Shown here piece after piece: positions 1 through 8,444 of a DNA stretch of 64,000 nucleotides (position 1 is its first letter; each line of letters begins with the position of its first letter). A program made the translations under genes and the position numbers. The DNA is from Leifsonia sp. Root227. Lineage in GTDB: Bacteria; Actinomycetota; Actinomycetes; Actinomycetales; Microbacteriaceae. Location of the stretch: the NCBI RefSeq assembly GCF_001428745.1, contig NZ_LMIO01000002.1:310001-374000 (forward strand), read 5' to 3'. The notes beneath the pieces are model-generated. The model made no database searches. It was given only the letters and a program-made list of their open reading frames with translations, and was not told the origin of the DNA.

Positions 1-1
1 G

Positions 2-349
2 TACGCGGGGATGCAGTCGCTTCCGATGGCGATGCTGCCCGACGTCATCTCGCACGACGCCGCGCGCAACGGGCCGGGAAGGGCAGGGACGTTCGGCGGT
101 ATGTGGACGGCGGGGGAGACGACGGGAATGGCTCTCGGCGCGACCGTGCTGACGATCATCCTGGCGCTCACCGGCTACGTCTCCAGTTTCGTGACGACGA
201 CGTCGCATCCCGAGGCCGTGCAGTCCGCCGGCGCCGTCGCCGGCATCGTGATCGGCTTCAGCATCGTCCCAGCGGGGATCGTGGCGCTCAGCCTCCTCCC
301 GCTCTCCCGGTATCGCCTGCGCAAGGAGGACATCGATGGTCGTGTTTGA
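2..349 (+). CDS. MFS sugar transporter, GPH family (3' part only)
   Basis: The 5' part lies outside the window; the frame is open from base 2 and ends at the TGA at 347-349. The visible C-terminal ~115 residues contain two hydrophobic membrane segments (about residues 37-60 and 70-95 of the visible part). The stretch MAMLPDVISHD followed by GTFGGMWTAGE resembles the last third of glycoside-pentoside-hexuronide cation symporters (MelB-like), where a conserved helix reads roughly MLPD-DYDE-R-G-FG-W. It is therefore probably a sugar or glycoside symporter in the cytoplasmic membrane. Its end overlaps the start of the PLP enzyme by 14 bases, so the two are likely co-transcribed. Substrate cannot be inferred. 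Confidence 0.75.
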   Translation, partial: YAGMQSLPMAMLPDVISHDAARNGPGRAGTFGGMWTAGETTGMALGATVLTIILALTGYVSSFVTTTSHPEAVQSAGAVAGIVIGFSIVPAGIVALSLLPLSRYRLRKEDIDGRV

Positions 350-1853
350 CTCGGCGGCGATCCTGGGGCGGTTGGCCGCGCTCAGGGCCGCGGACGCCCC
401 GACCCACGGCGGGCGGGTGCTGAGCTACGTCTACGACTCCGGCCTCGCCGAGGTGGACGAACTCGCCGCGCAGGCGATGCGGCTGGTGCAGCCGGTCAAC
501 GGGCTCGACCCGACCACGTTCACGTCCGTCGCGGTGATGGAACGGGAGGTGCTCGGCTTCGCACGCGAACTGCTGCACGGCGCAGACGACGTGGTGGGCT
601 CCGTCACCTCCGGCGGCACGGAGTCGTGCCTCCTCGCGGTGAAGACGGCGCGCGACGTCTGGCGGGCGGCGGGAGGAACGGGACGGGCACGGATGGTCGC
701 GCCGGTGACCGTGCACGCGGCGTTCCAGAAGGCTGCGCACTACTTCGATGTGGAGCTGGAACTGGTCTCCGTGCATCCGGAGACCTGGGTGGTGGACGCC
801 GCCGCCATCGTCGACAGGCTGGGGCCGGACGTGGCGCTCGTCGTGGTCTCTGCTCCCGGCTATCCGCTCGCGGCCCTCGATCCGGTGGAGGAGGTCGCAA
901 CGGCCTGTGCGGCGGAGGGCATCGCCTGCCATGTGGATGCGTGCATCGGCGGCTGGATCCTGCCGTTCTGGCGGGCTGCGGACGGTTCGCCGCTCCCGCT
1001 CTGGGACTTCCGCGTACCGGGCGTGACCAGCATCTCGGCCGACCTGCACAAGTTCGGCTATGCGCCGAAGGGTGCGAGCGTGCTGCTGCAGCGCGGACGG
1101 GACAGGCAGCGGATGCAGTACTTCGCCACCACGGGCTGGCCAGGCTATCCCGTGGTCAATCCGACGATGCTCGGCTCCAAGTCGGCCGGCGCGCTCGCGG
1201 CGTCGTGGGCGATCGTGCAGGCCCTCGGGGCGCGCGGGTTCGCCGAGCTCGCGGAGTCCTGCCGCAGGGCCACCAGAGCGCTGGCCGACATCGTCGGCGA
1301 CATCGATGGGCTGCGGATCGTCGGCGACCCCGTCGGGCCGCTGCTCGCCGTCGCCACCGACGAGTCCGTTCCCGCCGAGCGCCGGGTCGACCCGCACCAC
1401 TGGGCGGACAGGGCAGGGCACCGCGGCTGGCACCTGCAGTTGCAGCCGGGACTGGTGCAGCCGGACGGCACGCGCCTCCCGCACACCACGCACCTCACGA
1501 TCACCCCGGTGACCGAGGAGCGCGTGGACGAGTTGGAGGCGGCGCTGCGCGCATCCGCCGACGAGGTGCGCGGCGTGCCGCGCGTGGACCCAGCCGCGAT
1601 CCTGGGGGCGCTTCCGCCCGGGCTCGCGGAGGGGCTCGCGGGTGGGCAGGCGGCCGGACAGCTCGACGCGGAGTCCGCCTGGGGCGTTCTCCAGGCGATC
1701 GGGCTGGCCGGCGCGAGCGACGACACCTCCGGCGCCCGCTTGCCGGACGACCTGGCGCCGTTCCTGGCGCTGATCGAGGCGCTGCCGCGACCGCTCACCG
1801 AGCGGCTGCTGATCGAGCTGCTTGCTCGGATCGTGGAGCCGACGGAGAGCTGA
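336..1853 (+). CDS. PLP-dependent decarboxylase / sphingosine-1-phosphate lyase-like protein
   Basis: A 505-residue fold-type I PLP enzyme of the group II decarboxylase superfamily. The motif ADLHKFGYAPKG carries the Schiff-base lysine (about K239), and VTSGGTESCLLAVK near residue 90 binds the PLP phosphate. The HKFGYAPKG form is closer to sphinganine-1-phosphate lyases than to glutamate decarboxylases (usually HKYG). After about residue 410 there is a ~95-residue C-terminal extension rich in Leu/Ala/Glu that is outside the usual core and has no recognised domain. The start is the ATG at 336, overlapping the upstream transporter by 14 bases; this coupling suggests the transporter may import the substrate or a related compound. 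Amino acid decarboxylase activity is an alternative to C-C lyase activity; the sequence alone does not decide. Confidence 0.75.
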   Translation: MVVFDSAAILGRLAALRAADAPTHGGRVLSYVYDSGLAEVDELAAQAMRLVQPVNGLDPTTFTSVAVMEREVLGFARELLHGADDVVGSVTSGGTESCLLAVKTARDVWRAAGGTGRARMVAPVTVHAAFQKAAHYFDVELELVSVHPETWVVDAAAIVDRLGPDVALVVVSAPGYPLAALDPVEEVATACAAEGIACHVDACIGGWILPFWRAADGSPLPLWDFRVPGVTSISADLHKFGYAPKGASVLLQRGRDRQRMQYFATTGWPGYPVVNPTMLGSKSAGALAASWAIVQALGARGFAELAESCRRATRALADIVGDIDGLRIVGDPVGPLLAVATDESVPAERRVDPHHWADRAGHRGWHLQLQPGLVQPDGTRLPHTTHLTITPVTEERVDELEAALRASADEVRGVPRVDPAAILGALPPGLAEGLAGGQAAGQLDAESAWGVLQAIGLAGASDDTSGARLPDDLAPFLALIEALPRPLTERLLIELLARIVEPTES

Positions 1854-1859
1854 CGCGGG

Positions 1860-3002
1860 TCAGAGCACCGAGATCCCGAGCTTGCGCCCTGACAGCCCGC
1901 GCGCCCTGGTGGCGAGCCGGTCGGCCACCGAGCGGATCGCCTCCGCCGACGCATCCGCCGGGTCGGTCACCACGATCGGCGCACCCGTGTCGCCGCCCGC
2001 CCGCAACGGGATGCTCAGCGGCACGGAGGCGAGCAGCGGCACCTGCTCGTCCTGCCCGGCGGAGAGCCTGCGCGCGACCTCCGCGCCTCCACCGCTGCCG
2101 AACAGGTCGAGCACCGTGCCGTCCGGCTGGGGGAGCCCCGCCATGTTCTCGATGACGCCGATGACCTTCTGGCCGGTCTGCCTGGCGAGCACGCCGCTGC
2201 GCTCCGCGACGTCGGCGGCGGCCGGCTGAGGGGTGGTCACCACGATCACCTCGGCGTTCGGCAGGAGCTGGCCGACGGAGATGGCCACGTCGCCCGTGCC
2301 GGGTGGCAGGTCGAGCAGGAGCACGTCGAGATCACCGAAGAACACGTCGCCGAGGAACTGCTGGATGGTGCGGTGCAGCATCGGGCCGCGCCAGGCGACG
2401 GCGGCGGACGGTGAGTCGACGAACATCCCGATCGAGACCACCTTCACGCCGTATGCGACAGGGGGGAGGATCATGTCGTCGACGCGCGTCGGGCGCTGCG
2501 CGACCCCGTCGGCGTCGGTGAGGCCGAGGATGCCGGGGATGGAGAAGCCGTGCACGTCGGCGTCGACGATCCCCACCCGCAGGCCGCGCTCCGCGAGCGC
2601 CACGGCCAGGTTGGCCGTGACGGTCGACTTGCCGACGCCGCCCTTGCCGCTGGTCACCGCGTACACCCTGGTGAGCGAGTCCGGGCCGAACTGCTGCGCC
2701 CTGGACGCCCTGCCGCCGCGGAGCTTCTCGGTGAGCGCCCTGCGCTCCTCCTTCGACATCACGGTGACGTCGACCGTCACCGAGGTGACGCCTGGCACGC
2801 TCGCGGTGGCGGTGCGCACATCCCGTTCGATCGTGTCGGCAGCAGGGCAGCCGACGATGGTCAGCTTGACGCAGACGGTCGCGTTGCCCGACGGGTCGAC
2901 GGTGACGTCGCCGACCATGTCGAGCTCGGTGATGGGCTTGCGGATCTCGGGGTCGAGCACGCCGCCGAGGGCGCGCCTGACCGTCCCAGGCAGGTCAGAC
3001 AC
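1860..3002 (-). CDS. mrp: Mrp/NBP35-family P-loop ATPase (iron-sulfur carrier-like)
   Basis: A ~380-residue Mrp/ApbC protein: an N-terminal MIP18/DUF59 domain (about residues 3-90, with DPEIRKPITEL) followed by a P-loop NTPase with the deviant Walker A GKGGVGKST near residues 119-127 and a C-terminal FGSGGG motif. The family delivers Fe-S clusters in the cytosol. The CxxC pair that binds the bridging cluster in E. coli ApbC is absent here (the segment after GVIENMAG has no Cys), which as I recall also holds for other actinobacterial Mrp proteins. I prefer the GTG at 3002, just before SDLPGTVRRAL and overlapping the DUF1003 stop by 8 bases, over the GTG at 3026 that would add eight residues. 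It sits last in a co-directional run with the DUF1003 and MgtE_N-CBS genes. Confidence 0.9.
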   Translation of the reverse strand: MSDLPGTVRRALGGVLDPEIRKPITELDMVGDVTVDPSGNATVCVKLTIVGCPAADTIERDVRTATASVPGVTSVTVDVTVMSKEERRALTEKLRGGRASRAQQFGPDSLTRVYAVTSGKGGVGKSTVTANLAVALAERGLRVGIVDADVHGFSIPGILGLTDADGVAQRPTRVDDMILPPVAYGVKVVSIGMFVDSPSAAVAWRGPMLHRTIQQFLGDVFFGDLDVLLLDLPPGTGDVAISVGQLLPNAEVIVVTTPQPAAADVAERSGVLARQTGQKVIGVIENMAGLPQPDGTVLDLFGSGGGAEVARRLSAGQDEQVPLLASVPLSIPLRAGGDTGAPIVVTDPADASAEAIRSVADRLATRARGLSGRKLGISVL

Positions 3003-3516
3003 GTGCCTGCTCGCTGTCGTCCTCACGCTTGTCCAGATCGTCGAGGAGGGCGCGCAGCTCCGCGCGGATGAAGTCCTTCGTCGCCATGTCCTTGATCGCG
3101 AGCCGCAGCGCGACGACCTCGCGTGCCAGGTACTCGGTGTCGGCCAGGTTGCGCTCAGCGCGCTGCCTGTCCTGCTCGATCTGAACCCTGTCGCGGTCGT
3201 CCTGCCTGTTCTGGGCGAGCAGGATGAGCGGCGCGGCGTACGAGGCCTGCAGCGAAAGCACGAGCGTCAGAGCGATGAAGCCGAGCGAGATCGAGTCGAA
3301 GCGCCAGGCGACGGGGGCGAGCGTGTTCCAGGCCATCCAGAAGATGACGAAGACGGTGAGCCCGAGGATGAACCACGGGGTGCCCATCGCGCGGGCGATC
3401 CACTCGGTGAACCGGCCGAAGCGGTCGTTGTTGTCGACCGTTCCGCGGCGGGGGATGACGGTCGTGCGGAGGCCCTTGGGCGCATCCAGTCTGGTGTCCT
3501 GCTTACCTCGTGCCAT
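2995..3516 (-). CDS. DUF1003 membrane protein
   Basis: 173 residues with the DUF1003 pattern: two membrane helices in the middle (about residues 45-68, ending MAWNTL, and 77-100, SLGFIALTLVLSLQASYAAP) followed by NRQDDRDR and a charged, probably coiled-coil C-terminus. Function is unknown for the family. The ATG at 3516 has a strong Shine-Dalgarno AAGGAGGGG upstream. The gene overlaps the upstream MgtE_N-CBS gene by 14 bases and the downstream mrp gene by 8 bases. The same trio occurs, as I recall, in mycobacteria (around Rv1229c-Rv1232c), which suggests a conserved but undefined membrane function, possibly linked to magnesium sensing by its neighbour. Confidence 0.85.
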   Translation of the reverse strand: MARGKQDTRLDAPKGLRTTVIPRRGTVDNNDRFGRFTEWIARAMGTPWFILGLTVFVIFWMAWNTLAPVAWRFDSISLGFIALTLVLSLQASYAAPLILLAQNRQDDRDRVQIEQDRQRAERNLADTEYLAREVVALRLAIKDMATKDFIRAELRALLDDLDKREDDSEQARV

Positions 3517-4828
3517 TGCCGCCCCTCCTTCCGTTCACAATGCGGATACTGCCGGTCTGATCCGAGACGGGCGCGCGTTTCACGAGCTCGTCTTCGTCGT
3601 CGCGACTTCGCCAGTCGTCTGGCAGCAGGTAGTCGAGGATGTCGTCAATGGTCACCACCCCGACCAGTCGGTGGTTGTCGTCCACGACGGGGACGGAGAC
3701 CAGGTTGTAGCTCGCCAGGATGCGCGACACCTCGGCCGCCGACGTGTTGGCCGTCACCGGCTCCAGGCTCGGGTCGAGCAGGGTGCCGAGGCGGACGTGC
3801 GGCGGGTAGCGGAGCATCCGCTGGAAGTGCACGACGCCGAGGAATCGCCCGGTGGGCGCCTCGTACGGCGGCAGGGTGACGCAGACTGCGGCCCCGAGCG
3901 CTGGCGCGAGCTCGTGCCTCCTGATGAGGGCGAGGCCCTCCGCGACGGTGGCGTCGGCGGAGACGATGATCGGCTCCGTGGTCATCAGACCGCCCGCGGT
4001 GTCCGGTGCGTAGCTCAGGAGCATGCGCACGTCCTCCGCCTCCTCCGGCTGCATCAGCTCGAGCAGGTGCTCTCCTCGCTCGTCGGAGAGCTGCGCGATG
4101 AGGTCGGCGGCGTCGTCCGGCTCCATCTGGTCGAGCACGTCGGCCGCGCGGTCGTCGTCGAGCTGGGCGAGGATCTGCACCTGCTCGCTCTCCGGCATCT
4201 CCTCGAGCACGTCGGCGAGCCGGTTGTCCGGCAGTTCCTCCGCGACTTCGAGCATCCGCTGCTGGGGGAGGTCGAGCAGCGTGTTCGCGAGGTCGGCCGG
4301 TTTCAGCTCGGAGTACGTCGCGATCAGCTGCTCGGCGGACTGCGCCTCGCCGCGTTCCTGCTTCTCGCGCACCTCGTTCCAGGAGGCGAAGGTGGTCGGC
4401 CCCTTGCCGAACGGGGACGACCCGGTCTTCGGGCGGCGCACGAACAACTGGCTGATCGCCCACTCGCCCGTCGACGACTCTTCGATCGCGACGTCCTCGA
4501 TGGTCGCCTCGCCCGTGCCGTCCGCGAACACCACCTTGCGGCCGAGCATCTCGGCGATCACCCGCACCTCGCCGCCGCGCTGCTCGAACCGCCGCACGTT
4601 GATGAGCCCGGTGGTGATGATCTGGCCACTGCCGATGCTGGTCACGCGACCGATCGACACGAACACGCGGCGCTTGCCGGGGATCTCGACGATCAGGCCC
4701 ACGACGCGCGGCGGATCGCTTTTGCGGTAGACCACCAGGACGTCGCGCACCTTGCCGACCCTGTCGCCTGCAGGGTCGAAAACGGTGCACCCGGCCAAAC
4801 GGGCGACGAACACTCTGGTGGCACTCAC
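3503..4828 (-). CDS. PRC-barrel / MgtE N-terminal / CBS-pair protein (no membrane domain)
   Basis: 441 residues. Residues ~5-95 look like a PRC-barrel domain, ~150-270 match the superhelical MgtE intracellular N domain (repeated helices such as LPDNRLADVLEEM and LDDDRAADVLDQM), and ~275-415 form two CBS motifs ending in LVGVVTIDDILDYLLPDD. The transmembrane Mg2+ channel domain of MgtE is missing, so it cannot itself transport Mg2+ and is better read as a soluble Mg2+/nucleotide sensor or partner protein. The start codon is the GTG at 4828; a TAAGTT hexamer lies 7 nt upstream and there is no Shine-Dalgarno, so the mRNA may be leaderless. It is first in a run with DUF1003 and mrp. Confidence 0.85.
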   Translation of the reverse strand: MSATRVFVARLAGCTVFDPAGDRVGKVRDVLVVYRKSDPPRVVGLIVEIPGKRRVFVSIGRVTSIGSGQIITTGLINVRRFEQRGGEVRVIAEMLGRKVVFADGTGEATIEDVAIEESSTGEWAISQLFVRRPKTGSSPFGKGPTTFASWNEVREKQERGEAQSAEQLIATYSELKPADLANTLLDLPQQRMLEVAEELPDNRLADVLEEMPESEQVQILAQLDDDRAADVLDQMEPDDAADLIAQLSDERGEHLLELMQPEEAEDVRMLLSYAPDTAGGLMTTEPIIVSADATVAEGLALIRRHELAPALGAAVCVTLPPYEAPTGRFLGVVHFQRMLRYPPHVRLGTLLDPSLEPVTANTSAAEVSRILASYNLVSVPVVDDNHRLVGVVTIDDILDYLLPDDWRSRDDEDELVKRAPVSDQTGSIRIVNGRRGGNGTR

Positions 4829-4835
4829 AGGTAAT

Positions 4836-4841
4836 AACTTA
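4836..4841 (-). promoter_or_regulatory. putative -10 element of a leaderless promoter for the MgtE_N-CBS gene
   Basis: On the minus strand TAAGTT is followed by seven bases (ATTACCT) and then the GTG start at 4828. No purine-rich ribosome binding site fits in between. The -35 is not distinctive. Confidence 0.4.
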
Positions 4842-4884
4842 AGCCCTCCAGACGTGAGCAGCCTGCGGATGGAAGAATGGGGCG

Positions 4885-5577
4885 ATGAGCAGTCAGAGCC
4901 CGCTAGGCGGACGCACCCGTGCCCTGTTCCCCACGCTGCCGCGGGGAGAGGTCGTCGCGACCTACGAAACGTACCCGGAGGCGCAGCAGGCGGTCGACGT
5001 TCTGGCCCGTGCCGACTTCCCCGTCGACAAGGTCTCGATCGTCGGAAGCGACCTGAAGAGCGTCGAGCGGGTGACAGGCAAGCTGACCTGGGGTCGCGTC
5101 GCCGTGGCCGGTGCGGCCTCCGGCGCCTGGCTCGGAATCTTCTTCGGACTGCTGCTTGTCATCTTCTCCCCGCAGGTCAGTTTCGCGTTCGTGATCGCCG
5201 CCGTGCTGATCGGCGCCGGGTTCGGGATGCTCTTCGGCATCGTGTCGTACGCCATCAACCGGCGCCGCCGCGACTACACCTCGGTGATGCAGGTGATCGC
5301 CACCAGCTACTCGGTGCTGGTGGACTCCGAGCTCGTCAACCGCGCCCGCAACCTGATGCAGGGCGGAACGGACGGCGGGCGGGAGGCGCCCGTCGCGCAT
5401 CCGGCCGACCCGCCGGCGGCTCCGCACCCGAGCGACCCGCCGCCGCCGTTCCCTCCGACGCAGCATCCCAGCGACCCGCCGCCCGCTCCTCCTGCGCCTC
5501 CTGTGCCGCCCACCTCTCCCACCCCTCCTGCGCCGCCCGTCCCGCCGGCGCCGCCCGCGGCGGAGGAGCCCCGCTAA
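4885..5577 (+). CDS. general stress protein 17M-like (YflT domain) membrane protein with proline-rich tail
   Basis: 230 residues. The first ~60 residues (GEVVATYETYPEAQQAVDVL ... VSIVGSDL) match the general stress protein 17M / YflT-type domain, followed by a Gly-rich hydrophobic hairpin with two membrane segments (about residues 72-95 and 98-118). From ~165 to the end the protein is a low-complexity Pro/Ala tail with repeated PSDPP and APP motifs, probably exposed and flexible. The ATG at 4885 is preceded by AAGAAT six bases upstream with no Shine-Dalgarno. The gene is divergent from the MgtE_N-CBS/DUF1003/mrp group. The biochemical role of this domain is unknown. A weak hairpin (GCGCC/GGCGC, 5596-5613) follows the stop. 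Confidence 0.75.
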   Translation: MSSQSPLGGRTRALFPTLPRGEVVATYETYPEAQQAVDVLARADFPVDKVSIVGSDLKSVERVTGKLTWGRVAVAGAASGAWLGIFFGLLLVIFSPQVSFAFVIAAVLIGAGFGMLFGIVSYAINRRRRDYTSVMQVIATSYSVLVDSELVNRARNLMQGGTDGGREAPVAHPADPPAAPHPSDPPPPFPPTQHPSDPPPAPPAPPVPPTSPTPPAPPVPPAPPAAEEPR

Positions 5578-5661
5578 GCGCGAAAACGTTGTCCTGCGCC
5601 GCCCAGAAGGCGCATGATGAACTCGGCACGCCTACCCGGCACGACATCACCGAGGATCGTC

Positions 5662-7485
5662 ATGAAGGAAGCCGCAGACCAGGACACTCCGAGCTCGGAC
5701 GCGATCCGAGACCGGTTCGACACCCTGTCAGCACTCGCAGGAGACCTGGCAGGGCATTTCGCCGTCGAACCCCTGCTGGAGCGCATCCTGCGCCACACTC
5801 TGCACCTGCTGGACTGCGACAGCGGCTCGATCTGCACCGTGGACGAGACCGCTGGCACATACCGCAAGGACGCCGACCTCGGCGTCGGCTGCCAGTCCGG
5901 GCAGACCTTCCCGCTGGACGAGGGCGTCACGGGCGAGGTCGTTCGCGCCCGTCGCACGGTCGTGTTCGACGAGTACGCCGATGTGCGTGGCGGCCACATC
6001 ACCGGAAGCGACCGTGACAGGCTGCACGCGACGATCGGCGTGCCGATCCGCTGGAACGACGCGATCATCGGGGCGCTCGTGCTGTTCAGCCGCGACCGGG
6101 CCAGGCGGTTCGGCTCGGCAGACGCCGCCCTGCTGGAGAGCTTCGCCGCCCACGCGGCCATCGCCATCACGAACGCGCGGCTGTTCGCCATCGCGGAGCA
6201 GCGCGCGCGGGAGGCCGCTGTCGCGTCCGAGCGCGAACGGGTGGTCAGGGATGTGCACGACACCGTGGGGAGAGGACTCGCCGACATCCTGCTCAACATC
6301 GACGAGGCCGAACGCCGGCTCGCGACGGGAGCCGATGCTGCCGTCGCCCTCGGCCAGGCGCGCGTCGCTGCCCGCTCCGCCCTCAGCGAGACCCAGCGCA
6401 CGGTGCTCGGGCTGGGACCGGAACAGCTCGACGGTCGCTCGCTGAGCGAGGCGATCGCCCTGGAGCTCGCCTGGGCGGAATCCGCAGCGGGGCTGCGCAC
6501 CGAGCTGGTCGCCGTCGGAGAGCCCGGCCTGCTCGCGGCGGAGACGGCCAGGCAGCTGTTCCGGATCGTGCAGGAGTCGCTGACGAACGTCGTCGAGCAC
6601 GCAGGCGCATCCACCGTCAGGGTCGGCATCGTCTACGGGGAGAGCGACGTGACCGCGATCGTGGACGACGACGGCCGCGGGTTCGACGTCGCAGGGCTCG
6701 CCGACGCGCCGCGCCGCCCGCTGCGCGGCCTCGGGCTGCAGGGGCTCGCCGCTCGCGCACAGCACGTCGACGGGACGGTGCACATCGAGTCGACGCCAGG
6801 CTGGGGCACCAGGGTGCGCGCCGAACTCCCGGTGCGACCGGTGGAGCGCGACGAGCAGACGCACGCGCGCTGGCGGGTCATGGTTGTGCACGCGAGCGCC
6901 GTCATCCGGTCGGGGCTGGTCAGGATGCTCGCCCTGGCCGAGCCGGAGATCCAGGTGGTGGCGGAGGTCGCCGACGCGGAGAGCGCTGTGGAGGCGTACG
7001 ACCTGCTGCGCCCGAACGTCGTGCTCGCCGACCTCGACCTGCCGCACGTCGACGGCGTGCAGCTCACGTCCTACCTGCGTGCGGCCGACCAGAAGGCGAG
7101 GGTCGTGCTGCTGATCGGGGCCGTCGCCGACGACAGGCTGCTGGGTGCGACAGGCGTCGGCGCCGTCGGGTTCATCGAGCAGAGTGCCGACGCTGCCGCC
7201 ATCGCGCGCAGTGTCGTCGCCGCTGCCAGAGGCGATCTGCTGCTGAGCCCGGAGTTCCTCAGCAGGTACAGCGTCTCGCTGACCGGGGGAGGAGCGGACG
7301 ACGCCTTCACCCCGCGCGAGCGGGAGGTGCGCGCCCTGATCCAGCTCGGCCGGCCGGACAAGCAGATCGCGGCCGAACTGCACATCTCGGTGAAGACGGT
7401 CGAGAAGCACGTCGGCTCGCTGCTGCGGAAGACCGGAGCGGCCAACCGCACGGCGCTCGCCGGTCTGGGCGCCCAGCGCGACTGA
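5662..7485 (+). CDS. GAF-histidine kinase (NarL family) fused to receiver and LuxR-type HTH in one polypeptide
   Basis: About 607 residues in this order: GAF domain (~20-175), HisKA_3 dimerisation domain with the phospho-acceptor motif VVRDVHDTVGRGL (H199), HATPase_c (N-box QESLTNVVEHA, G-box DDDGRGFD, and GLGLQGLAARA), a receiver-like domain (~410-525) and a C-terminal GerE/LuxR HTH (FTPREREVRAL ... ISVKTVEKHVGSLLRKT). Kinase and response regulator are usually separate genes. The receiver keeps the phospho-acceptor aspartate (VLADLDLP, D457) but lacks the acidic pair (VMVVHAS), the switch Thr/Ser and the conserved Lys (GFIEQS), so it may not be phosphorylated normally. The start at 5662 is chosen because GAGG lies 6 nt upstream; an ATG pair at 5614 is possible. 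It has no membrane segment. A palindrome and the aldolase-dha operon lie just downstream and may be its target. Confidence 0.85.
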   Translation: MKEAADQDTPSSDAIRDRFDTLSALAGDLAGHFAVEPLLERILRHTLHLLDCDSGSICTVDETAGTYRKDADLGVGCQSGQTFPLDEGVTGEVVRARRTVVFDEYADVRGGHITGSDRDRLHATIGVPIRWNDAIIGALVLFSRDRARRFGSADAALLESFAAHAAIAITNARLFAIAEQRAREAAVASERERVVRDVHDTVGRGLADILLNIDEAERRLATGADAAVALGQARVAARSALSETQRTVLGLGPEQLDGRSLSEAIALELAWAESAAGLRTELVAVGEPGLLAAETARQLFRIVQESLTNVVEHAGASTVRVGIVYGESDVTAIVDDDGRGFDVAGLADAPRRPLRGLGLQGLAARAQHVDGTVHIESTPGWGTRVRAELPVRPVERDEQTHARWRVMVVHASAVIRSGLVRMLALAEPEIQVVAEVADAESAVEAYDLLRPNVVLADLDLPHVDGVQLTSYLRAADQKARVVLLIGAVADDRLLGATGVGAVGFIEQSADAAAIARSVVAAARGDLLLSPEFLSRYSVSLTGGGADDAFTPREREVRALIQLGRPDKQIAAELHISVKTVEKHVGSLLRKTGAANRTALAGLGAQRD

Positions 7486-7504
7486 GGTGGGCGGGAGATC
7501 CCTA

Positions 7505-7517
7505 CCTACCGGGTAGG
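7505..7517. promoter_or_regulatory. CCTACC-G-GGTAGG palindrome, candidate operator
   Basis: A perfect 13-bp inverted repeat (6-1-6) sits 20 bp after the kinase/LuxR fusion gene and about 64 bp before the aldolase start. A -10-like TACGCT lies at 7552-7557, so the palindrome is at about -48 relative to the expected transcription start, a usual activator position. The inference that the adjacent LuxR-type protein binds it is untested. Confidence 0.4.
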
Positions 7518-7580
7518 GGGACCCCCGTGTCCGCAGCGGGCGCGGCCTGCATACGCTGGCAGCGGATCGAGGAGGTCGCC

Positions 7581-8441
7581 ATGCCCGTCGTGTCGCTGAA
7601 GGAGATCGTGGACCGCGCGTTCGCGGAACGCTACGGCGTCCCCGCCATCAACATCGTCAACGACCTCACCCTCGAGGCGGTGCTCGCCGGGGCAGTGGAT
7701 GCGCGTTCCCCCGTCATCGTGCAGACCTCCGTGAAGACGGTGAAGTCGATCGGCTCCGACGTGCTGTTCGCAATGTGGACGGCGATGACGAAGGACATCG
7801 ACGTGCCCGTCACCCTGCACCTCGACCACTGCCCTGAGCGTGCCGTCATCACCGAGTGCCTGGACCGCGGCTGGAACTCTGTGCTGTTCGACGCATCCAC
7901 GTTGACCGTCGAGGAGAACCAGCGGCAGACCGTCGAGGTCGTCGCGGAGGCGCGCAGGCACGGCGCGCACGTCGAAGGCGAGATCGAGGCGATCAAGGGC
8001 GTGGAGGACGGCATCGGCGCCGACACGGAGCCGGCCAGGCAGAGCCTCGACACCGCCATCCGCTTCATCACCGAGACCGGCGTAGATGTGTTCGCCCCCT
8101 CCATCGGCAACGCCCACGGCGTGTACTCGGCGACGCCGGAGCTCGACTTCGAGCGGGTCACCGACCTGGTGCAGGCCACGAACATCCCGATCGCCCTGCA
8201 CGGCGGCAGCGGCATGACAACGCAGCAGTTCGGCGACCTCATTGCCAGGGGATGCGCGAAGGTCAACATCTCCACGGCGCTCAAGATCGAGTTCATGAAG
8301 GCCAACCTCGCCTTCCTGAAACAGGCGGAGGCGGGCGACAAGTGGGATCCCCCCTCGCTGTTCCGCGACGTGCGCTCGCACATCGTCTCGCTCACCACCG
8401 GGCTCGCCGACACCTTCGGCAGCGCAGGGAAGGCCTGGTGA
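7581..8441 (+). CDS. class II ketose-bisphosphate aldolase (fructose/tagatose-bisphosphate aldolase type)
   Basis: 286 residues of the zinc-dependent class II aldolase family. The motif TLHLDHCPE (about residues 77-85) supplies the catalytic Asp and a Zn-binding His; HVEGEIEAIKG and GNAHGVY carry further ligands, and ALHGGSGM plus GCAKVNISTALK form the phosphate-binding loop. Length and motifs fit GatY/KbaY/IolJ-type enzymes that cleave a ketose (bis)phosphate into DHAP and an aldehyde. The ATG at 7581 has an excellent GAGGAGG five bases upstream, so a longer in-frame start at 7527 is rejected. It is the first gene of a four-gene operon with a HAD phosphatase and DhaL/DhaK. The true substrate cannot be told from sequence. 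Confidence 0.9.
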   Translation: MPVVSLKEIVDRAFAERYGVPAINIVNDLTLEAVLAGAVDARSPVIVQTSVKTVKSIGSDVLFAMWTAMTKDIDVPVTLHLDHCPERAVITECLDRGWNSVLFDASTLTVEENQRQTVEVVAEARRHGAHVEGEIEAIKGVEDGIGADTEPARQSLDTAIRFITETGVDVFAPSIGNAHGVYSATPELDFERVTDLVQATNIPIALHGGSGMTTQQFGDLIARGCAKVNISTALKIEFMKANLAFLKQAEAGDKWDPPSLFRDVRSHIVSLTTGLADTFGSAGKAW

Positions 8442-8444
8442 GCC

